Assembly (NCBI GenBank): GCA_035705985.1
Contig: DASSVP010000167.1
Span: 1-5,732 of the forward strand
Reading direction: 5' to 3'
Length of the DNA: 5,732 nt
Origin: JACVRW01 sp035705985
Lineage (GTDB): Bacteria; Actinomycetota; Thermoleophilia; Solirubrobacterales; Thermoleophilaceae
In this document: positions 2,922 through 5,732 of the stretch, piece after piece
Numbering within the stretch: the stretch's first letter is position 1
Layout: every line of letters starts with the position of its first letter
Translations under genes and position numbers: made by a program
Notes under the pieces: model-generated
The model's input: the letters and a program-made list of their open reading frames with translations, nothing else
Told to the model about the DNA's origin: nothing
The model's database searches: none

Positions 2922-5732
2922 CGAACCGGACGCGCAACCTCTCGATCCTCGCGATCGTGGTCCTGCTGCTCGGGGCGGCGGGGTACGTGATCGCGTCCAA
3001 GGAGACGCGCCTGGGGCTCGATCTCAAGGGCGGCATCGAGCTCGTCTATCAGGGCCAGCCCACGCCGCAGGTGCCGGTCGTCACCCAGCAGGCGCTGGAC
3101 GACGCCGTCGAGACGATCCGGAAGCGCACCGACGCGCTCGGCGTGTCCGAGCCCGAGATCCAGCGTTCCGGGCGCGACCAGATCTCCGTCGGGCTCCCGG
3201 ACGTTCAGAACGCGGAGCGCGCGATCAACCAGGTGGGCTCGACGGCGCAGCTCCAGTTCTACGACTGGGAGCCGAACGTGCTCGGCCGCGAGCCGCCGGA
3301 CGTGCCGTACGCCGGGTCGAAGGCGCTGTACGACGCCGCCGAGTTCGCGGCGAAGCAGGAGCCGAAGGCCGAGCAGGTGGACGTGCCCGAGGGCTCGGAC
3401 ATGAGCCCGCGCGAGGCGGACCGGGCGAACGACACCACGAGCGGCGACCTGTATTACCTCTTCGGCCCCGACCGCTACCCGATCGGCCCGGACGGCGAGC
3501 CGCTCCGCGAGGGCGACTACGAGCCCTCGACGAACTGCAACTCGCTGCTCGCGGACTACGACGCCGGCGGTGGCCAGGCCCCTGAGTTCGCCAAGGGCAC
3601 CGAGTGCCAGTCGCAGCTCGAGGAGCTCGGCAGCTCGGGCCCGCCGGCCGGCTCGATGGTGTTCAAGGTGCCGCGCGGCATCGTGATCGTGGAGGGCGAG
3701 CGCGCGCCGGACCAGTCGGAGCGGGTGCACCGCTTCTTCGTGATCGAGGACGACGCGGAGCTGTCGGGAAAGGAGATCAAGAACCCCGAGCAGGGCTTCG
3801 ACCCGAACACGAACGCGCCGCTCGTGAACATGGAGTTCACGGACTCCGGCCGCGAGGCGTTCGCGGCGGTCACGAAGCGCATCGCGGAGCGCGGCCGTGA
3901 CTGCGAGACGCTCGCGGGCGTCGACCCGAACTGCCCGAACCTGCCCCCCGGCTCGCCGCCGGACGACTACTTCCAGCGCTTCGCGATCACGCTCGACAAC
4001 ACGATCGTCTCGCTGGCGACGATCGACTACCAGGAGAACCCGGAGGGCATCGACGGCCGGACCGGCGCATCGATCCAGAACATCGGCACGATCAGCGAGG
4101 CCCAGGACCTCGCCGAGAGCCTCCGGATCGGCGCCCTCCCGATCAACCTGAAGCTGATCTCCCAGACGCAGGTGTCGGCGACGCTGGGCCAGCAGGCGCT
4201 CGACCAGGGCCTCACCGCGGCGGCCGCGGGCCTCGCGCTCACGATCCTGTTCCTGCTCATCTTCTACCGCGTGCTCGGCGCGGTCGCGACCGTGGCGCTG
4301 CTCGTGTACGCGGCGCTCCTGTTCGCGCTCGTGAAGCTGATCCCGATCACGCTCACGCTGCCTGGCATCGCGGGAATGGTGCTCACGCTGGCGGTGGCGG
4401 CCGACGCCAACATCGTCATGTACGAGCGAATAAAGGAGGAGGTACGGGCCGGGAGGTCCGTGCCGGCCGCCATCTCGGCGGGCTACGCGAAGGCGCTCAG
4501 GACGATCATCGACGCGAACGTCGTGACGATCGGCGTGGCGTTCATCCTGTTCACGCTCGCGACGGCCGGCGTGCGCGGGTTCGCGTTCACGCTCGGAGTC
4601 GGAACGCTCGTCTCGCTGTTCACAGCCGTGCTGGCGACCTCGGCGATCCTCGGCTCGCTCGCACGGACGAGGCTGCTCCGGCGGCCCAGCGCGCTCGGCG
4701 TGGCCACGAAGGAGCGCGCGGGCTGGAAGTTCGACTTCATGGGCAACGCGCGCTGGTTCTTCTCGTTCTCGGGCGTGATCCTCGCGGCGGGCGCGCTTGC
4801 GATCTCGACGCTCGGGCTGAACTTCGGCATCGACTTCGAGTCGGGCACGCGGATGACCGCGCCGCTCCAGCAGGAGGCGAGCGTCGACGACGTTCGCGGC
4901 ACGCTCGAGCCGCTCGGGTACGCGGACGCGGAGATCCAGGAGGTCGAGGACCCCGAGCTCGGCGAGAACATCGTGCAGATCGAGGTCGCCCAGCTCGAGC
5001 CGCAGGAGGTCAACGAGGTCGAGGCGGCCCTGAACGACGACTTCGGCGTGAGGAGCGACGACTTCTCCACGCAGTCCGTGGGCCCGACCTTCGGCGAGCA
5101 GATCGCGCGGACCGCGGTGCTGGCGGTGATCGCGTCGCTGCTCCTGATCTCGCTCTACATCGGCTTCCGCTTCGAGTGGAAGTTCGCGGTGCCGGTGCTG
5201 ATCGCGCTGGCGCACGACCTGCTCATCACTGCCGGCGTCTACGCGCTGTTCGATCGCGAGGTGACGACCGCCACGGTCGCCGCGTTGCTCACGATCATGG
5301 GTTACTCGCTGTACGACACGGTGATCGTGTTCGACCGAATACGCGAGAACGTGCCGCGCATGCCGCGGGCCACGTTCTCGCAGATCGCGAACCGCTCCAT
5401 GTCGGAGGTCTTCACGCGATCGCTCGCGACGAGCTTCGTGGTGCTGATGCCGGTCGGCTCGCTGCTCCTGTTCGGCGGCGACACGCTGAAGGACTTCGCC
5501 TTCGCCCTGCTCGTGGGCGTGCTCTCGGGCGCCTACTCGTCGATCTTCATCGCGACGCCGGTGCTCGTGGAGTGGAAGGAGCGCGAGAACACCTACATGC
5601 GCCGCCGCCGGCTGATGCTGCAGCAGTTCGGCGGCCGCATCCCGGCCTTCGCGCCCGGCACGCTGGGCGAGCCGGCACCGGCCGCCGCGGGAGCGGGTGC
5701 GGCTGTGCCCGCCGGGGCCGCCGCAGGCGCCG
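2918..5732 (+). CDS. secDF: Protein translocase subunit SecDF (SecD-SecF fusion), C-terminus beyond the window
   Basis: The frame stays open for 938 complete codons to the right edge. SecDF is an RND-type membrane protein that uses the proton gradient to complete preprotein export through SecYEG. SecD half: TM1 (about 8-26); RLGLDLKGGI (31-40); a large extracytoplasmic P1 domain (about 30-428); five further helices (about 432-450, 455-472, 479-500, 530-550, 555-580). It includes the DAN motif with D496 in ADANIVMYERIKEE. A roughly 30-residue linker leads straight into the SecF half: TM7 (613-632), GIDFESGT (637-644), a small P4 domain, then TM8 (732-751) and four more helices. SLYDTVIVFDRIRE carries D800, and R834 follows 34 residues later. 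The matching proton-path residues in Thermus SecDF are D340, D637 and R671, with the same 34-residue spacing. The visible tail is Ala/Pro/Gly-rich. The ATG overlaps the upstream stop (ATGA) and has no good Shine-Dalgarno sequence, so it probably depends on coupling. P1 is much larger than in Thermus and contains all four visible cysteines. Confidence 0.95.
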   Translation, partial: MTNRTRNLSILAIVVLLLGAAGYVIASKETRLGLDLKGGIELVYQGQPTPQVPVVTQQALDDAVETIRKRTDALGVSEPEIQRSGRDQISVGLPDVQNAERAINQVGSTAQLQFYDWEPNVLGREPPDVPYAGSKALYDAAEFAAKQEPKAEQVDVPEGSDMSPREADRANDTTSGDLYYLFGPDRYPIGPDGEPLREGDYEPSTNCNSLLADYDAGGGQAPEFAKGTECQSQLEELGSSGPPAGSMVFKVPRGIVIVEGERAPDQSERVHRFFVIEDDAELSGKEIKNPEQGFDPNTNAPLVNMEFTDSGREAFAAVTKRIAERGRDCETLAGVDPNCPNLPPGSPPDDYFQRFAITLDNTIVSLATIDYQENPEGIDGRTGASIQNIGTISEAQDLAESLRIGALPINLKLISQTQVSATLGQQALDQGLTAAAAGLALTILFLLIFYRVLGAVATVALLVYAALLFALVKLIPITLTLPGIAGMVLTLAVAADANIVMYERIKEEVRAGRSVPAAISAGYAKALRTIIDANVVTIGVAFILFTLATAGVRGFAFTLGVGTLVSLFTAVLATSAILGSLARTRLLRRPSALGVATKERAGWKFDFMGNARWFFSFSGVILAAGALAISTLGLNFGIDFESGTRMTAPLQQEASVDDVRGTLEPLGYADAEIQEVEDPELGENIVQIEVAQLEPQEVNEVEAALNDDFGVRSDDFSTQSVGPTFGEQIARTAVLAVIASLLLISLYIGFRFEWKFAVPVLIALAHDLLITAGVYALFDREVTTATVAALLTIMGYSLYDTVIVFDRIRENVPRMPRATFSQIANRSMSEVFTRSLATSFVVLMPVGSLLLFGGDTLKDFAFALLVGVLSGAYSSIFIATPVLVEWKERENTYMRRRRLMLQQFGGRIPAFAPGTLGEPAPAAAGAGAAVPAGAAAGA

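Noticed and set aside
2876..5215. A 779-codon minus-strand frame opposite secDF, very rich in Arg, Glu, Asp and His
   Set aside because: It is the antisense of a certain gene. Its charged low-complexity sequence is the expected product of reading GC-rich codons backwards.

Overview
The window is a GC-rich stretch (about 70% by eye, codons overwhelmingly ending in G or C) in which every convincing gene lies on the + strand. Gene order and style (ruvC-ruvA-ruvB followed by Sec translocase genes, many GTG starts, short overlaps) fit an actinobacterium. The fused SecDF together with a zinc-ribbon/PAS gene makes me favour a Thermoleophilia-type lineage such as Solirubrobacterales or Gaiellales, but that placement is inference.

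Layout: bases 1-221 hold the C-terminal end of a DoxX-family membrane protein. A short gap (222-275) contains a strong hairpin that runs almost up to the ruvC start. Then comes the Holliday-junction resolution set ruvC (276-764), ruvA (823-1401) and ruvB (1398-2441). Between ruvC and ruvA sits a 21-codon arginine-rich open frame (761-826). It has a textbook Shine-Dalgarno sequence and overlaps the ruvC stop and the ruvA start, so it may be a translational coupler. After a 36-base gap comes a 147-residue protein with an N-terminal four-cysteine zinc ribbon and a PAS-like domain (2478-2921). Its stop overlaps the start of a long secD-secF fusion (2918 to beyond the right edge).

How the genes work together: RuvA binds the four-way junction, RuvB hexamers pump DNA through it, and RuvC cuts it. 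SecDF uses the proton-motive force to help pull preproteins out of SecYEG. In many bacteria, including Streptomyces, the small gene yajC lies between ruvB and secD. Here a soluble zinc-ribbon/PAS protein takes that slot and is coupled to secDF by an ATGA overlap. This is the most interesting contextual feature of the window. No tRNA, rRNA, CRISPR array, insertion sequence or convincing rho-independent terminator was seen.
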